The notes beneath the pieces are model-generated. The model saw only the letters and a list, made by a program, of their open reading frames with translations, was not told the origin of the DNA and searched no databases. Both the position numbers and the translations under genes were made by a program. Below are positions 9,146 to 17,572 of a stretch of DNA of 64,000 nucleotides, in pieces. Position 1 is the first letter of the stretch; every line of letters begins with the position of its first letter. Source of the DNA: Kaistella yonginensis (GTDB taxonomy: Bacteria; Bacteroidota; Bacteroidia; Flavobacteriales; Weeksellaceae); assembly GCF_030409525.1 (NCBI RefSeq), contig NZ_JAUFQB010000017.1, forward strand, positions 138,029 through 202,028. The letters are read 5' to 3'.

Positions 9146-9898
9146 ATGCCCGAAATTTCCATCATCACTCCTTGTTATAACTCTGAAAAATTTTTAGAAC
9201 AAACCATCGAATCTGTTCTCCATCAAACTTTTACGGATTGGGAATGGATTATTACCGATGATTTTTCGAAAGATAATTCTGTTGAAATCATTAAAAAAAT
9301 ACAAGATCCGCGAATAATTCTCATTGAATCTAAAAAAAATGGTGGTGCTGGAAATGCAAGAAATTTATCGCTGGAAAAAGCCAGTGGAAGATTTATCACT
9401 TTTTTGGACGCCGACGATTTTTGGGAACCCAATTTTCTGGAGGAAATGATTTCCTTTATGAAAAAAGAAAACGCAGAATTGGCTTATTCCAATTATTCGA
9501 GATGTGATGACGATTTGAAGCCGAAAATTGAAGATTTCAAAGCGGATAAAGAAGTTACTTTTCACAATTTATTGAAGACTTGCCGTTTGTCTTTATTAAG
9601 TTCGATGTACGATTCTAAAAGGGTTGGAAAAGAATTTTTCCCTTCCGGAAGTAAAAGAGAAGATCACGTGATGTGGTTGAATTTATTAAAGAAAATTCCC
9701 GTCGGAAAACCTTTGAATAAAACCATGGCGAAATACAGAATGCACGAAAGCAGCGTTTCTCGAAAAAAAACCAATATTATGAAAGATCAATATTTGGTTT
9801 ATAAAGATTATATGAAATTTTCTACGCTGAAATCTTGGTACTACACCGTAAATTGGGCGTTTAATGGATTTAAAAAATATTCAAAAATATTTAATTAA
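9146..9898 (+). CDS. Family 2 glycosyltransferase
   Basis: This 250-residue cytoplasmic enzyme of the GT-A fold transfers a sugar from a nucleotide donor, probably during polysaccharide or lipopolysaccharide assembly. The start at MPEISIITPCYN matches the usual N-terminus of the family; the longer frame from 9095 adds 17 residues with no family character. The core shows SIITPCYN (first strand), VLHQTFTDWEWIITDD and the metal-binding FLDADDFW motif near residue 87. There is no membrane helix. Its stop overlaps the start of the next gene by one base (TAATG), so the two are probably translationally coupled. The acceptor is unknown. Confidence 0.9.
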   Translation: MPEISIITPCYNSEKFLEQTIESVLHQTFTDWEWIITDDFSKDNSVEIIKKIQDPRIILIESKKNGGAGNARNLSLEKASGRFITFLDADDFWEPNFLEEMISFMKKENAELAYSNYSRCDDDLKPKIEDFKADKEVTFHNLLKTCRLSLLSSMYDSKRVGKEFFPSGSKREDHVMWLNLLKKIPVGKPLNKTMAKYRMHESSVSRKKTNIMKDQYLVYKDYMKFSTLKSWYYTVNWAFNGFKKYSKIFN

Positions 9899-10509
9899 TG
9901 GAATATTCTAAAGAATTTAAAGAAGCGCTCTCGAACTTTACGGCAAAAGAAAAAGACAAATTGATAATTCGTTTGTTGAAGAAGGACCGCATTCTGTCGC
10001 ACCGTCTTTATTTCGAACTCATCGATGAAGAAACGCAGGATGACAAGCGAAATCAAATGGAAACTTTGATTAAAAATGAAGTGGAAATCGCCGCAAAAAA
10101 ACACGGACGAACGAAATATTTTTTACCGAACATTCGACGAACCAGTGCGAAAATAACGGAACACGTAAAAATTACGACGGATAAATTTGGAGAAGTTTCG
10201 CTGAATCTTTTACTCATCGAACAAACCATACAATTTACACCCAAATTCGGCGATTTTTACAAATTGCAGATTTATCTTTTGAATAAACTTTTTCGTTCAT
10301 TCATTTTGACCAAAAAATTAGATTCCGATTATTTTTTAGAATTGAGAGAAGACTTTGAAAAAGTGCTGCATCAAATAAAAGAAAATAAAAATTTGGAAAG
10401 ATTGGCGATTCAAAATAAAATGAATTTCGATTGGTTCGACCCAGAACATATTCCAGACGACATCGATTTAATTTTAAAGAAAATAAAAGCGCAAGGATTT
10501 TTGCGCTAA
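9898..10509 (+). CDS. Conserved hypothetical protein, coupled to the glycosyltransferase
   Basis: This 203-residue soluble, mostly helical and charged protein has no signal peptide and no motif I can assign. It is rich in Lys and Glu and likely forms a helical bundle. Its ATG overlaps the stop of the glycosyltransferase gene (TAATG). I recall similar proteins in Flavobacteriia with unreliable automatic names, so I give none. Its last codons lie inside a hairpin (10488-10507) that probably terminates the convergent sigma-factor gene, whose stop is only 8 bases away. Confidence 0.75.
   Translation: MEYSKEFKEALSNFTAKEKDKLIIRLLKKDRILSHRLYFELIDEETQDDKRNQMETLIKNEVEIAAKKHGRTKYFLPNIRRTSAKITEHVKITTDKFGEVSLNLLLIEQTIQFTPKFGDFYKLQIYLLNKLFRSFILTKKLDSDYFLELREDFEKVLHQIKENKNLERLAIQNKMNFDWFDPEHIPDDIDLILKKIKAQGFLR
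10488..10507 (-). terminator. Terminator of the sigma-factor gene, inside the convergent CDS
   Basis: A 7-bp stem (AGCGCAA/TTGCGCT, 6-base loop) followed on the minus strand by a T-rich tract lies 10 bases after the sigma-factor stop. It is located within the last seven codons of the plus-strand gene. Confidence 0.5.
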
Positions 10510-10517
10510 TTATTTAT

Positions 10518-11159
10518 TTATTGGGAAACAATTTTCTGCATCACTCTTTCCACCATTGCATCACAATAAATGAGGTTGAATTCGAAAATTTCTTCTTTGT
10601 TATACGTTTTTTCAATCTCTTTTCTCAAGAAAGATTTCGCTCGGCTCAAACGAGTTTTTACGTTGCTTTCTGTAATATCTAAAATCTCGGCGGTTTCCAA
10701 AACATTTAATCCATTGATTTCTCGCAGCAAAAATACCGTTCTGTAATCTTCGGGAATGTGTAGCAAACTCTTCTCGATGACTGTATTTAGTTCTGTGTTC
10801 ATGACTTTATTGGAGGTTTCTGTACTGCCTAATTTTGCAAAAAGCGACGGATTTTTTTCTAATGATTCTACATTTTTAAAGGCCCATTTCTGTGATTTTC
10901 GATAACATTCGTGAACCATGATTTTCGAAAGCCACGTTTTCAAAGAAGATCTATTTTGAAATTGATTCAAATGCGTATATGCCTTAATATAAGTTTCTTG
11001 CATTAAATCTTGCGTATCTTCATGACTGAAGTGATACATTTTCCCAATTCGATATAAGGATTGATTGTTTCGTCTAATAATCAATTCGAAAAGTGCCGTT
11101 TCCTGGTGTAAAATTTTCTGAATTAATTCCTCGTCGGAATATTGTGCTTGTGTTTTCAT
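10518..11159 (-). CDS. ECF-type RNA polymerase sigma factor
   Basis: This 213-residue sigma-70 family factor has region 2 at about residues 20-90 (LFELIIRRNNQSLYRIG, then DLMQETYIKAYTHLNQF and TWLSKIMVHECYRK) and region 4 at about 135-190, with an HTH in VLETAEILDITESNVKTRLSRAKSFL. Regions 1.1 and 3 are absent, as in extracytoplasmic-function factors. Its start codon overlaps the stop of the DoxX-like gene by four bases (ATGA), so the two are co-translated. There is no linked anti-sigma FecR-type gene and no adjacent SusC, unlike many Bacteroidota ECF factors. Its signal may therefore involve the DoxX-like membrane protein, which is a guess. Confidence 0.92.
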   Translation of the reverse strand: MKTQAQYSDEELIQKILHQETALFELIIRRNNQSLYRIGKMYHFSHEDTQDLMQETYIKAYTHLNQFQNRSSLKTWLSKIMVHECYRKSQKWAFKNVESLEKNPSLFAKLGSTETSNKVMNTELNTVIEKSLLHIPEDYRTVFLLREINGLNVLETAEILDITESNVKTRLSRAKSFLRKEIEKTYNKEEIFEFNLIYCDAMVERVMQKIVSQ

Positions 11160-11554
11160 TCAACAGTTTTATTATCAAAAATTAATGCTAATCTTGCCAT
11201 TGAAAATGCAGAAACCGCCATTACCAAATCTCTCACAGCGACATCGGCATAATTCCATCCTATTAATAAAGATAAAGCTATTAACATTAACCAAGCCGAA
11301 ACGACTAATCCACCAATTTTTGGCATTAAGAAAACTAAAATTCCCGCTGCGGTTTCGATTACACCGACAATCATCATAAAAGTTGCGCCAGAAAACGGCA
11401 ACATATCGAGCAAAGTAGGATTGATATATTGTGTCCAATCACACAAAATATTTAGAAATTTATCCAAACCTGCCACAATCGGAACGATGGTGAAGGTAAG
11501 TTTTAATAAGTTAAAGATTGGTGCAACACTGGTTTTTACTGCAGTTGATTCCAT
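11156..11554 (-). CDS. DoxX-like small membrane protein
   Basis: This 132-residue protein has four predicted membrane helices (about residues 13-30, 47-65, 70-90 and 100-122). The layout and the FSGATFMMIVGVIETAAGILVFLMPKIGG segment (split here as FSGATFMMIVG and IETAAGILVFLMPKIGG) resemble the DoxX/DUF417-type family, whose members have been linked to quinone or redox functions. I chose the start at MESTAVKTSVAP; the longer frame to 11656 runs into the upstream gene. It is followed without a gap by the ECF sigma gene (ATGA overlap). No TAnnTTTG box is seen upstream; instead TGTAAC occurs at 11621-11626, which could be an ECF-type promoter element. Confidence 0.78.
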   Translation of the reverse strand: MESTAVKTSVAPIFNLLKLTFTIVPIVAGLDKFLNILCDWTQYINPTLLDMLPFSGATFMMIVGVIETAAGILVFLMPKIGGLVVSAWLMLIALSLLIGWNYADVAVRDLVMAVSAFSMARLALIFDNKTVE

Positions 11555-11633
11555 TTTGTAATATTTTTTAAGGTTTAAAAATTGAGTTCTATTGTAATAG
11601 AGTCCAAGTAAAACCAAAAGGTTACAAATGAAA

Positions 11634-12002
11634 TTATTTTCTTTTCCACAAATCAAATTCTGCGTTATCTGAACAAGACATTGATGCGATTACATTTTCA
11701 AAATTAAACCCTTGATATTTTGACACGATTTCGTAAACTTCATCATAACCTTTCGCACCATGTGGAATTAAACAACCTTCCTCTTTTCCAAGAAGAGTTA
11801 ACCAAACATCAGGTAAAAACGGTCCTTCATCGGTATTAATGAATTTAATCTGTTCAATATTTTTCCAATAAATTTGTTCCGTTTTTCTTTCAGGATGTTC
11901 TACTTTAACCAATTCATCAGTAATGGTGACCAAAAAATTATCTTCTAGGGTTTTTACTATGTCTTTACCTATCTTGAAAAAATTTTTGAAAAATCCCATC
12001 AT
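11634..12002 (-). CDS. Hypothetical cytoplasmic protein
   Basis: This 122-residue protein has no signal peptide or membrane helix. The middle (residues 25-70) reads as alternating short strands (FLVTITDELVKVEH, QIYWKNIEQIKFI, DVWLTLL), as in small beta-sandwich or PH-like domains. The C-terminal part, GYDEVYEIVSKYQGFNFENVIASM, is helical and ends with SCSDNAEFDLWKRK. I do not know its function. It is followed 79 bases later by the DoxX-like gene on the same strand. Met1 and Met2 are both possible starts. Confidence 0.68.
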   Translation of the reverse strand: MMGFFKNFFKIGKDIVKTLEDNFLVTITDELVKVEHPERKTEQIYWKNIEQIKFINTDEGPFLPDVWLTLLGKEEGCLIPHGAKGYDEVYEIVSKYQGFNFENVIASMSCSDNAEFDLWKRK

Positions 12003-12057
12003 TATAAGGTGTTCATTATGTAAGTAGATTAAATCGTGTATTTACGAATGTAAAAAA

Positions 12058-13293
12058 TTAAGCGGAAATAATTTTACTCAGGATAATTTTCGAGGCAACC
12101 GGCTGTCCTTCAATAAATTTCAAGGCGTTTTCTCCCATTTTTTGTAAAGAAACATCATCCTTTAATAATGCTAAAAGATATGGCGCGGCAAAAAACTCAT
12201 CTTCAAATGATTTACCACCATTTCTGGCGATGAGCTCGTCGGCTTCTGGGTTTTTTGTATACTGGTCTCCGAAAAAAACGGGAATTCCGAAGGTGGCCGC
12301 TTCTAATATATTATGTAGCCCTTTTGAATGAAAACCTCCACCTACAATCGCTAAATCGCCGTAAGAATAGAGTTTTGAGAGCAAACCAATACAGTCGATA
12401 ATGAGTATTTTAACGTTCAAATAACGCAACGATTGTTTGTCTGAAATCTGAGAATATAAAATTGCAGCTGGAAAAAGCTCTTTTAAATGAGCCACTCTCT
12501 TTAAATCGTGTGGCGCAATAATTAGTTTTACATCTTTGTTTTTCGCCGCAATCATTTCTGCTAGACGTTCTTCTGCTTCCCAGGAACTTCCAAATACGAT
12601 TGTTTTGTGATCCAATTTAAACGCTGCTATAAATTCCACCGAATTATCTCTAAGACGAAGTTGTCTAACGCGGTCATATCTTGTATCACCCGCAGTTAAA
12701 GAGTTTTTTAAACCAATTCCTTTGGCCAATGCGGTAGAATGTTTCGTTTGGTGAAAAAAGAAATCTACATTTTTTTTCAATTGCTTCACAAACCACTTAC
12801 CATATGCTTTGAAGAAAACTTGAGTTTCATAAAAAAGGGCAGAAACTACATAAACTTTCGCTCCTTGCGCTTTCAATTCTTTGAGAAGGTGATACCAATA
12901 ATCGTATTTTACGGTAAAGAAAATTTCTGTTTTAAAATGAGAGATAAACTCTTTTACCCATTTTTCAGTATCAAAGGGAAGATAACAAACTACATCTGCT
13001 ATTGTGTTTTTTTTGATGACATGATCATAACCAGATGGTGAAAAAAAAGTAATTAAAACCTTGTGTGTAGGATATTTTTCTTTCAGTTTTTCCAAGACAG
13101 GCAATCCTTGCTCATATTCTCCCAAACTGGCAGCGTGCATCCAAATCACTCGATCTTCAGGAGAAAATTTTTTTTCCACAAAACCACAACTTTGTCTCCT
13201 TCCAGCCAAACCTTTTTTTAATTTATAATTAAAAACGGCACCAATTCTCATGGCGGCTATTAACAAGCGGATGAAGAGATTATAAAACAACAT
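12058..13293 (-). CDS. waaA: 3-deoxy-D-manno-octulosonic acid (Kdo) transferase
   Basis: This 411-residue enzyme adds Kdo from CMP-Kdo to lipid A precursors on the inner face of the inner membrane. An N-terminal hydrophobic anchor (residues 1-20) is followed by a glycosyltransferase N-terminal domain with VIWMHAASLGEYEQGLPVLE, the family signature with the catalytic Glu. The C-terminal GT-B domain has FGSSWEAEE, LIIAPHDLKR and the GGGFHSKGLHNILEAATFGIP donor-binding stretch (given in two parts: GGGFHSKGLHN and ILEAATFGIP). Its ATG overlaps the stop of the upstream DUF1648 gene by one base, so they form one transcription unit. Confidence 0.95.
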   Translation of the reverse strand: MLFYNLFIRLLIAAMRIGAVFNYKLKKGLAGRRQSCGFVEKKFSPEDRVIWMHAASLGEYEQGLPVLEKLKEKYPTHKVLITFFSPSGYDHVIKKNTIADVVCYLPFDTEKWVKEFISHFKTEIFFTVKYDYWYHLLKELKAQGAKVYVVSALFYETQVFFKAYGKWFVKQLKKNVDFFFHQTKHSTALAKGIGLKNSLTAGDTRYDRVRQLRLRDNSVEFIAAFKLDHKTIVFGSSWEAEERLAEMIAAKNKDVKLIIAPHDLKRVAHLKELFPAAILYSQISDKQSLRYLNVKILIIDCIGLLSKLYSYGDLAIVGGGFHSKGLHNILEAATFGIPVFFGDQYTKNPEADELIARNGGKSFEDEFFAAPYLLALLKDDVSLQKMGENALKFIEGQPVASKIILSKIISA

Positions 13294-13778
13294 TAAGGAA
13301 GTGCATTTTGGGATCCATTTTTCTTTGAAATCTGGTAGGAATAAATCATCATTGCGAGCACCACTAAAAAAAGCAAAATGATTAAATAGTTGGTCAACGG
13401 ACTCACCGTATCATATTTTTCTAAACCAACTGCAATGCTTTCATACGTGATAACGGTTAAGATCATCATCATGATAAGATGATACACACTCACGATTTTC
13501 TCTGCTTTTAGAGAATCTTCTTTTAGGTTTTGAGGCATCTTTAGCAGCGGAGAATTAATATTCTTGGATAAGTAAAAAATCAACAGGTAAATAAAGGTGG
13601 CAACTCCTGCAAAAAACCAAATCATAATGCGGGGTACAAAGAAATTGGGTTTCCCATCCCAGTCAAAATGAATCGGCACCGATAAAGGCAAATTACGATA
13701 ATTGATGAAAATATAATCCCAGATAAAAATCAACAGAACAAAAGAAATAATCTTCAGGTAAAAGGGTAATTTTTTCAT
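13293..13778 (-). CDS. DUF1648-type membrane protein
   Basis: This 161-residue protein has four hydrophobic helices (about 8-25, 50-70, 95-115 and 128-150). Between the first two sits LPLSVPIHFDWDGKPNFFVP, matching the DUF1648 pattern (P-x-H-x2-x-G) found in small membrane proteins such as the N-terminus of SdpI-type immunity proteins. Function is unknown. It overlaps waaA by one base (TAATG) and lies 51 bases after the NlpC/P60 gene, so it may be co-transcribed with cell-envelope genes. Confidence 0.8.
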   Translation of the reverse strand: MKKLPFYLKIISFVLLIFIWDYIFINYRNLPLSVPIHFDWDGKPNFFVPRIMIWFFAGVATFIYLLIFYLSKNINSPLLKMPQNLKEDSLKAEKIVSVYHLIMMMILTVITYESIAVGLEKYDTVSPLTNYLIILLFLVVLAMMIYSYQISKKNGSQNALP

Positions 13779-13829
13779 AATTATTCAAAATATTTCTTGC
13801 GGTCTAAAATAAACAATCTATTTGATCTA

Positions 13830-14537
13830 TCAAATGCTGCGTAAAAACCGCAATTTATGGGTATGTTTATTCAATTCTTTATTAAAAATTCCGGTGGAGT
13901 CTACTTCATCAATCCGTACTTTTCCGTAGGCATGTATGATTTCTTGCGTGTTAAGCATCATTCCGACATGGCTGATCAATCCCTCTTCATTTTCGAAAAA
14001 TGCTAAATCACCAGGTTTACTTTCTTCTACAAAACTTAATACATCACCAATTTCCGATTGTTGCTGCGCTTCTCTGGGCAACGAAATCCCGTGAGTTTTA
14101 TAAACCAATTGTACAAAGCCACTGCAGTCAATTCCGAAAAAACTTCGACCGCTCCACAGATAAGGGACATTTAGAAATTGTTTGGCCGTTTCAGCAATCG
14201 TTTCTTGTGATAAAAATGATGGATTTGCGTTATCAGAGTTCACTTCACTTCCCATCGATAACAAGATTGCACCTTGTGAGGTGTTATACATTTGCATCGG
14301 ATTGAATACCAATTGCGTTTTCCTTTGCGTTAAAAAGTCATCAGAAATGCTCGAAATTTGTTGCGCATCGATCCAGCCTTCATAGCCATCAAAATGCATT
14401 TTCACTTTCATAAACTTTCCTGTTGTTTGCAGAATATCAATCGTTTCTCCGTAGAGAAGCTGCGAAACCATTTCTGACTGATGAGATTGTTCTGCGCGAA
14501 TGGCAGCCACTGAAACTGTACAAATTCCTTTGTTCAT
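13830..14537 (-). CDS. NlpC/P60 family peptidoglycan endopeptidase with SH3 domain
   Basis: This 235-residue enzyme probably cleaves peptide stems of peptidoglycan. An SH3-like targeting domain occupies about residues 1-65 (VSQLLYGETIDIL, GYEGWIDAQQ). The NlpC/P60 domain starts near 115, with nucleophile Cys138 in GIDCSGFVQLVYK, catalytic His190 in ISHVGMML and His202 in IIHAYG as the likely third residue. No signal peptide is visible, so export or a cytoplasmic role in muropeptide recycling remains open. It lies 15 bases after the O-methyltransferase gene. Confidence 0.92.
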   Translation of the reverse strand: MNKGICTVSVAAIRAEQSHQSEMVSQLLYGETIDILQTTGKFMKVKMHFDGYEGWIDAQQISSISDDFLTQRKTQLVFNPMQMYNTSQGAILLSMGSEVNSDNANPSFLSQETIAETAKQFLNVPYLWSGRSFFGIDCSGFVQLVYKTHGISLPREAQQQSEIGDVLSFVEESKPGDLAFFENEEGLISHVGMMLNTQEIIHAYGKVRIDEVDSTGIFNKELNKHTHKLRFLRSI

Positions 14538-14552
14538 CGTTATTCCTAAAGT

Positions 14553-15200
14553 TTATTTTTTTCTGATTAAATGAAGTCCGTCGCGCAAAGGTAAAATAAG
14601 ATTTTCGAAATCCTGATCTTTTGCGACCAGCTCATTCAGTTCTTTGATGATTTGTGTAGATTTTTGCTTCGGTTTTTCTTCTAAAACTTTTCCGTACCAC
14701 AATACATTATCAAAAATCACCATTGCTCCACTTTTTATATGGGGTTTTATTAACTTAAAATAGTCCACATAATTTTCTTTATCCGCATCGATGAAAACGA
14801 AATCAAAAACCTCATCGGTCTTTTTCAAAAAGGATTTTGCATCGATTAGTTGAAAATCTATTTGATTAGAAAACTTACTTTCCTGAAAATATTTTTCAGG
14901 TAAATAAGCCAGTTCTTCATTCACATCTAGGGTTGTAATCTTTCCGTTTTTAGCTAAACCTTCTGCTAAACATAAGGTTGCATACCCTGTAAAAGTTCCG
15001 ATTTCCAGAATGTTTTTAGGCTGACTCATCTTGGCCAGAATCGATAAAAGCCTTCCTTGTAAATACCCCGAAATCATATGAGGTTGGGTAGTTTTCTGAA
15101 AAGTTTCTTTGCGTAACCTCTTCAAAATATCGGGTTCCACAGAGGTGTGATTTTCTAAATAGCGATCCATTTGTGGACATTGTTCCTCAAAAAAACTCAT
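14553..15200 (-). CDS. Class I SAM-dependent O-methyltransferase (COMT-like)
   Basis: This 215-residue Rossmann-fold enzyme belongs to the caffeoyl-CoA/catechol O-methyltransferase family. The SAM-binding motif is ILEIGTFTGYATLCLAEGL near residue 65, the metal-binding Asp is in FVFIDADKENYVDYF near 140 and FDNVLWYGKV follows near 165. Substrates are unknown for most bacterial members. A TAAATTTG -7 box lies 18 bases before the ATG. It reads into the NlpC/P60 gene 15 bases downstream. Confidence 0.92.
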   Translation of the reverse strand: MSFFEEQCPQMDRYLENHTSVEPDILKRLRKETFQKTTQPHMISGYLQGRLLSILAKMSQPKNILEIGTFTGYATLCLAEGLAKNGKITTLDVNEELAYLPEKYFQESKFSNQIDFQLIDAKSFLKKTDEVFDFVFIDADKENYVDYFKLIKPHIKSGAMVIFDNVLWYGKVLEEKPKQKSTQIIKELNELVAKDQDFENLILPLRDGLHLIRKK

Positions 15201-15218
15201 TGATCATTAATTTTAAGT

Positions 15219-15226
15219 CAAATTTA
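15219..15226 (-). promoter_or_regulatory. -7 box of the O-methyltransferase gene
   Basis: TAAATTTG on the minus strand, 18 bases before the ATG, is a full match to TAnnTTTG. Confidence 0.5.
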
Positions 15227-15241
15227 AGCATTTAAAATAAA

Positions 15242-15277
15242 AAACCTTGTCGAGGTTTCTTATTCCTGACAAGGTTT
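15242..15277 (-). terminator. Terminator after the OmpA-like gene
   Basis: A 10-bp perfect stem (AAACCTTGTC/GACAAGGTTT, 16-base loop) starts 26 bases after the ompA-like stop and is followed on the minus strand by a T tract. Confidence 0.7.
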
Positions 15278-15303
15278 GATTATATTCGATTGAAATCGGT
15301 CGC

Positions 15304-16140
15304 TTATTTTTTCGTGGGAGCGATTTCCATTAATTTCAAAAATTCATCTAACTTCGGCATGATGATGATTTCCGTTCTTCTGTTTTCTGCTCGTCCAGAA
15401 ACTGAAGCATTGGTCGTTTTAGGATTATACTCACTTCGGCCACCTGCCGTAATTCTTGCAGGATCAACACCAAATTTTGTTTGTAGTACTTTCGCCATTG
15501 AGGTTGCTCTCAAAGCGGATAAATCCCAGTTGTCTTTTGGTAAGTTATTAGAGTTCAACGGAACATTATCTGTGTTTCCTTCAATTAAGACAGAATAGGT
15601 GTCATAATCGTTAATTACTTTTGCTACTTTACCCAGAACCTCTTGCGCAGCTGGTAAAATATTATAGTCCCCTGTTTTATACAACATATTGTCGGACAAT
15701 GAAATCATCACCACTCCTTTCAATACTTTCACCTGAACATCGCCATCGGCCACATTATCCAAAGAACGCTTCAATCTGTTTGACAAAGCTAAATTTAAAC
15801 TGTCGTTTTTAGAATTGGTAGAAATCAATTGCTTGATGTATTTGTTGGAAGAATTAATCTCGCCAATCAACTTATCAATATTGGCCGAACCTTTTCCAGT
15901 ATTCGCCAAACACGCATCCAAGGAGGATTTCAAAGCATCATTTTGCCCTTTCAAAAGGTTATTTTCACTGGCCAAACCAGCATTAACTCCTTTTAAATCC
16001 TGAATTTCACGTTGTCGCTCACCGATATTGGTGACACATTGGTTGTAATTGGTATTCAAAGCATCAAACTGCTTCTTACTCACACAAGAAGTCATGATTA
16101 GGGCCATTCCCAAAATAGCTCCTATTTTTCCTATATTCAT
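15304..16140 (-). CDS. OmpA-family peptidoglycan-binding lipoprotein
   Basis: This 278-residue protein starts with a lipoprotein signal (lipobox IMTSC near residue 19), continues with a coiled-coil region at about 25-125 (repeats of Asn, Leu, Lys and Gln) and ends in an OmpA C-terminal domain. In that domain IEGNTDN, NWDLSALRA and RAENRRTEIIIMP are the conserved blocks that bind diaminopimelate in peptidoglycan. It likely tethers the outer membrane to the wall. There is no N-terminal beta-barrel, so it is not a classic OmpA porin. It diverges from tilS across a 90-base region holding one TAnnTTTG box per direction. Confidence 0.92.
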   Translation of the reverse strand: MNIGKIGAILGMALIMTSCVSKKQFDALNTNYNQCVTNIGERQREIQDLKGVNAGLASENNLLKGQNDALKSSLDACLANTGKGSANIDKLIGEINSSNKYIKQLISTNSKNDSLNLALSNRLKRSLDNVADGDVQVKVLKGVVMISLSDNMLYKTGDYNILPAAQEVLGKVAKVINDYDTYSVLIEGNTDNVPLNSNNLPKDNWDLSALRATSMAKVLQTKFGVDPARITAGGRSEYNPKTTNASVSGRAENRRTEIIIMPKLDEFLKLMEIAPTKK

Positions 16141-16159
16141 AATAATGTATTTATTCGCT

Positions 16160-16167
16160 CAAAAATA
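16160..16167 (-). promoter_or_regulatory. -7 box of the OmpA-like gene
   Basis: TATTTTTG on the minus strand lies 19 bases before the ATG and fully matches TAnnTTTG. Confidence 0.5.
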
Positions 16168-16192
16168 GAGAATTCATTTTGAATAGAAGAAT

Positions 16193-16200
16193 TATCTTTG
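16193..16200 (+). promoter_or_regulatory. -7 box of tilS
   Basis: TATCTTTG on the plus strand lies 29 bases before the tilS TTG start and fully matches TAnnTTTG. Confidence 0.5.
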
Positions 16201-16229
16201 CTAAATATTCCTTAAAAAATACTTAAAAA

Positions 16230-17531
16230 TTGCTTAATTCAGAGTCTTTTCAGCTTGCAGTGCACGCACATTTCGCCCCTTATAAAAATACAAGTTTTCT
16301 TCTTGCAATAAGTGGCGGCGTAGACTCGATGGTTTTGCTCCATTTATTTAAATCTTTGGGTTTGCAGTGTCAGGTTGCTCATCTCAATTATCAACTTCGG
16401 GAAAATGATTCTGAAGAAGATCAAAAATTAGTTGAGCGCGTTTGCGAACATTACAACATCGTTTATCATCTCTATCGGGTATCCGAAAAAGACAATAAGC
16501 CCCGAAATTCTATTCAGGATTGGGCAAGAAATTTAAGATATAGGTTTTTTAGAAAAATTCAACGACAGGAAAAATTAGATTTTATTGTCACGGCGCATCA
16601 TCTGAATGATCAATTGGAAACCTTCATCATCAACCTTTCAAAAGCAGCTGGGATAAATGGTTTAAGTGGGATTCCAGCCAATGAAAACCAAATTTTGCGA
16701 CCACTTCTTGGGTTTTCAAAAGAAGACATTTATGCTTACGCAAAGGAAAATAAGGTTGAGTTCAGAGAAGATCAATCCAATCAAAAGAATGATTATTTAA
16801 GGAATAAAATCCGAAATGAAATTGTTCCGAAATTAAAGGAAACCAATGAGAATTTCCTGGAGAATTTTGGTAAAAGTATTTCGTTTTTAAATAAAGCCAA
16901 AGATTTCATTGCAGAGAAAACTTTAATAATTGAAAAAGAAATTAGTCATCATCAAGAGGATTATTTACTTATTAATAGGCCTGTTTTTTTAAATCAAAGT
17001 GAATTAATCCAGTTTGAAATCTTACGAAAATATGGATTTGACGAAGTTAAAGAAATAGCGAAAATCAAAAAAGCGAAAATCGGAAAGAAATTTATTTCAC
17101 GTGACTATGAATTGATGATTGACCGAGAAAACTTTGTGATTCAGAAACTCGTACTTAAAGTAGAAAATGATCTACGCGAGGAGATTTCGTTGGAAATGAA
17201 TTCAGAAAATGAAATCATTATACCAGAAAATTTTCGGAAAGAAATAAAAGAACTAGGAAGTATCTCTTGGCAAATCGATGCTGATAAGATTAAATTCCCT
17301 TTAAAATTAAGACAAAAAAAAAGAGGCGATCTATTTCAACCGATCGGAATGATAGGCAAAAAGAAAATCAGTAAATTTTTTAAGGATGAAAAAATCCCTA
17401 TTTTAGCGCAGCAAAAAATCTGGCTTTTGTGCGATGGAAATCATTCGATTTTAGGAATTCTTCCATTTCGCCAAGATGGTCGATTCGCTGCAACAAAAAC
17501 AAGTTCGAAAATCATAAAAGTAAAATTATAG
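16230..17531 (+). CDS. tilS: tRNA(Ile)-lysidine synthase
   Basis: This 433-residue enzyme converts cytidine 34 of tRNA-Ile(CAU) to lysidine with ATP and lysine, so that the tRNA reads AUA. The PP-loop is ISGGVDS at residues 27-33, and the N-terminal catalytic domain continues with VAHLNYQLRENDSEED and VTAHHLNDQLETF. The C-terminal tRNA-binding domain includes KLRQKKRGDLFQPIGMIGKK and KKISKFFKDEKIP. The start is TTG: the frame opens just after a stop and no ATG lies before the PP-loop, and a TAnnTTTG box is 29 bases upstream. dsbD follows after 41 bases and may be co-transcribed. Confidence 0.95.
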   Translation: MLNSESFQLAVHAHFAPYKNTSFLLAISGGVDSMVLLHLFKSLGLQCQVAHLNYQLRENDSEEDQKLVERVCEHYNIVYHLYRVSEKDNKPRNSIQDWARNLRYRFFRKIQRQEKLDFIVTAHHLNDQLETFIINLSKAAGINGLSGIPANENQILRPLLGFSKEDIYAYAKENKVEFREDQSNQKNDYLRNKIRNEIVPKLKETNENFLENFGKSISFLNKAKDFIAEKTLIIEKEISHHQEDYLLINRPVFLNQSELIQFEILRKYGFDEVKEIAKIKKAKIGKKFISRDYELMIDRENFVIQKLVLKVENDLREEISLEMNSENEIIIPENFRKEIKELGSISWQIDADKIKFPLKLRQKKRGDLFQPIGMIGKKKISKFFKDEKIPILAQQKIWLLCDGNHSILGILPFRQDGRFAATKTSSKIIKVKL

Positions 17532-17572
17532 CGTTCATTAAGGTTAATGTCCTGCAAAAAGTAAAATTAGAT

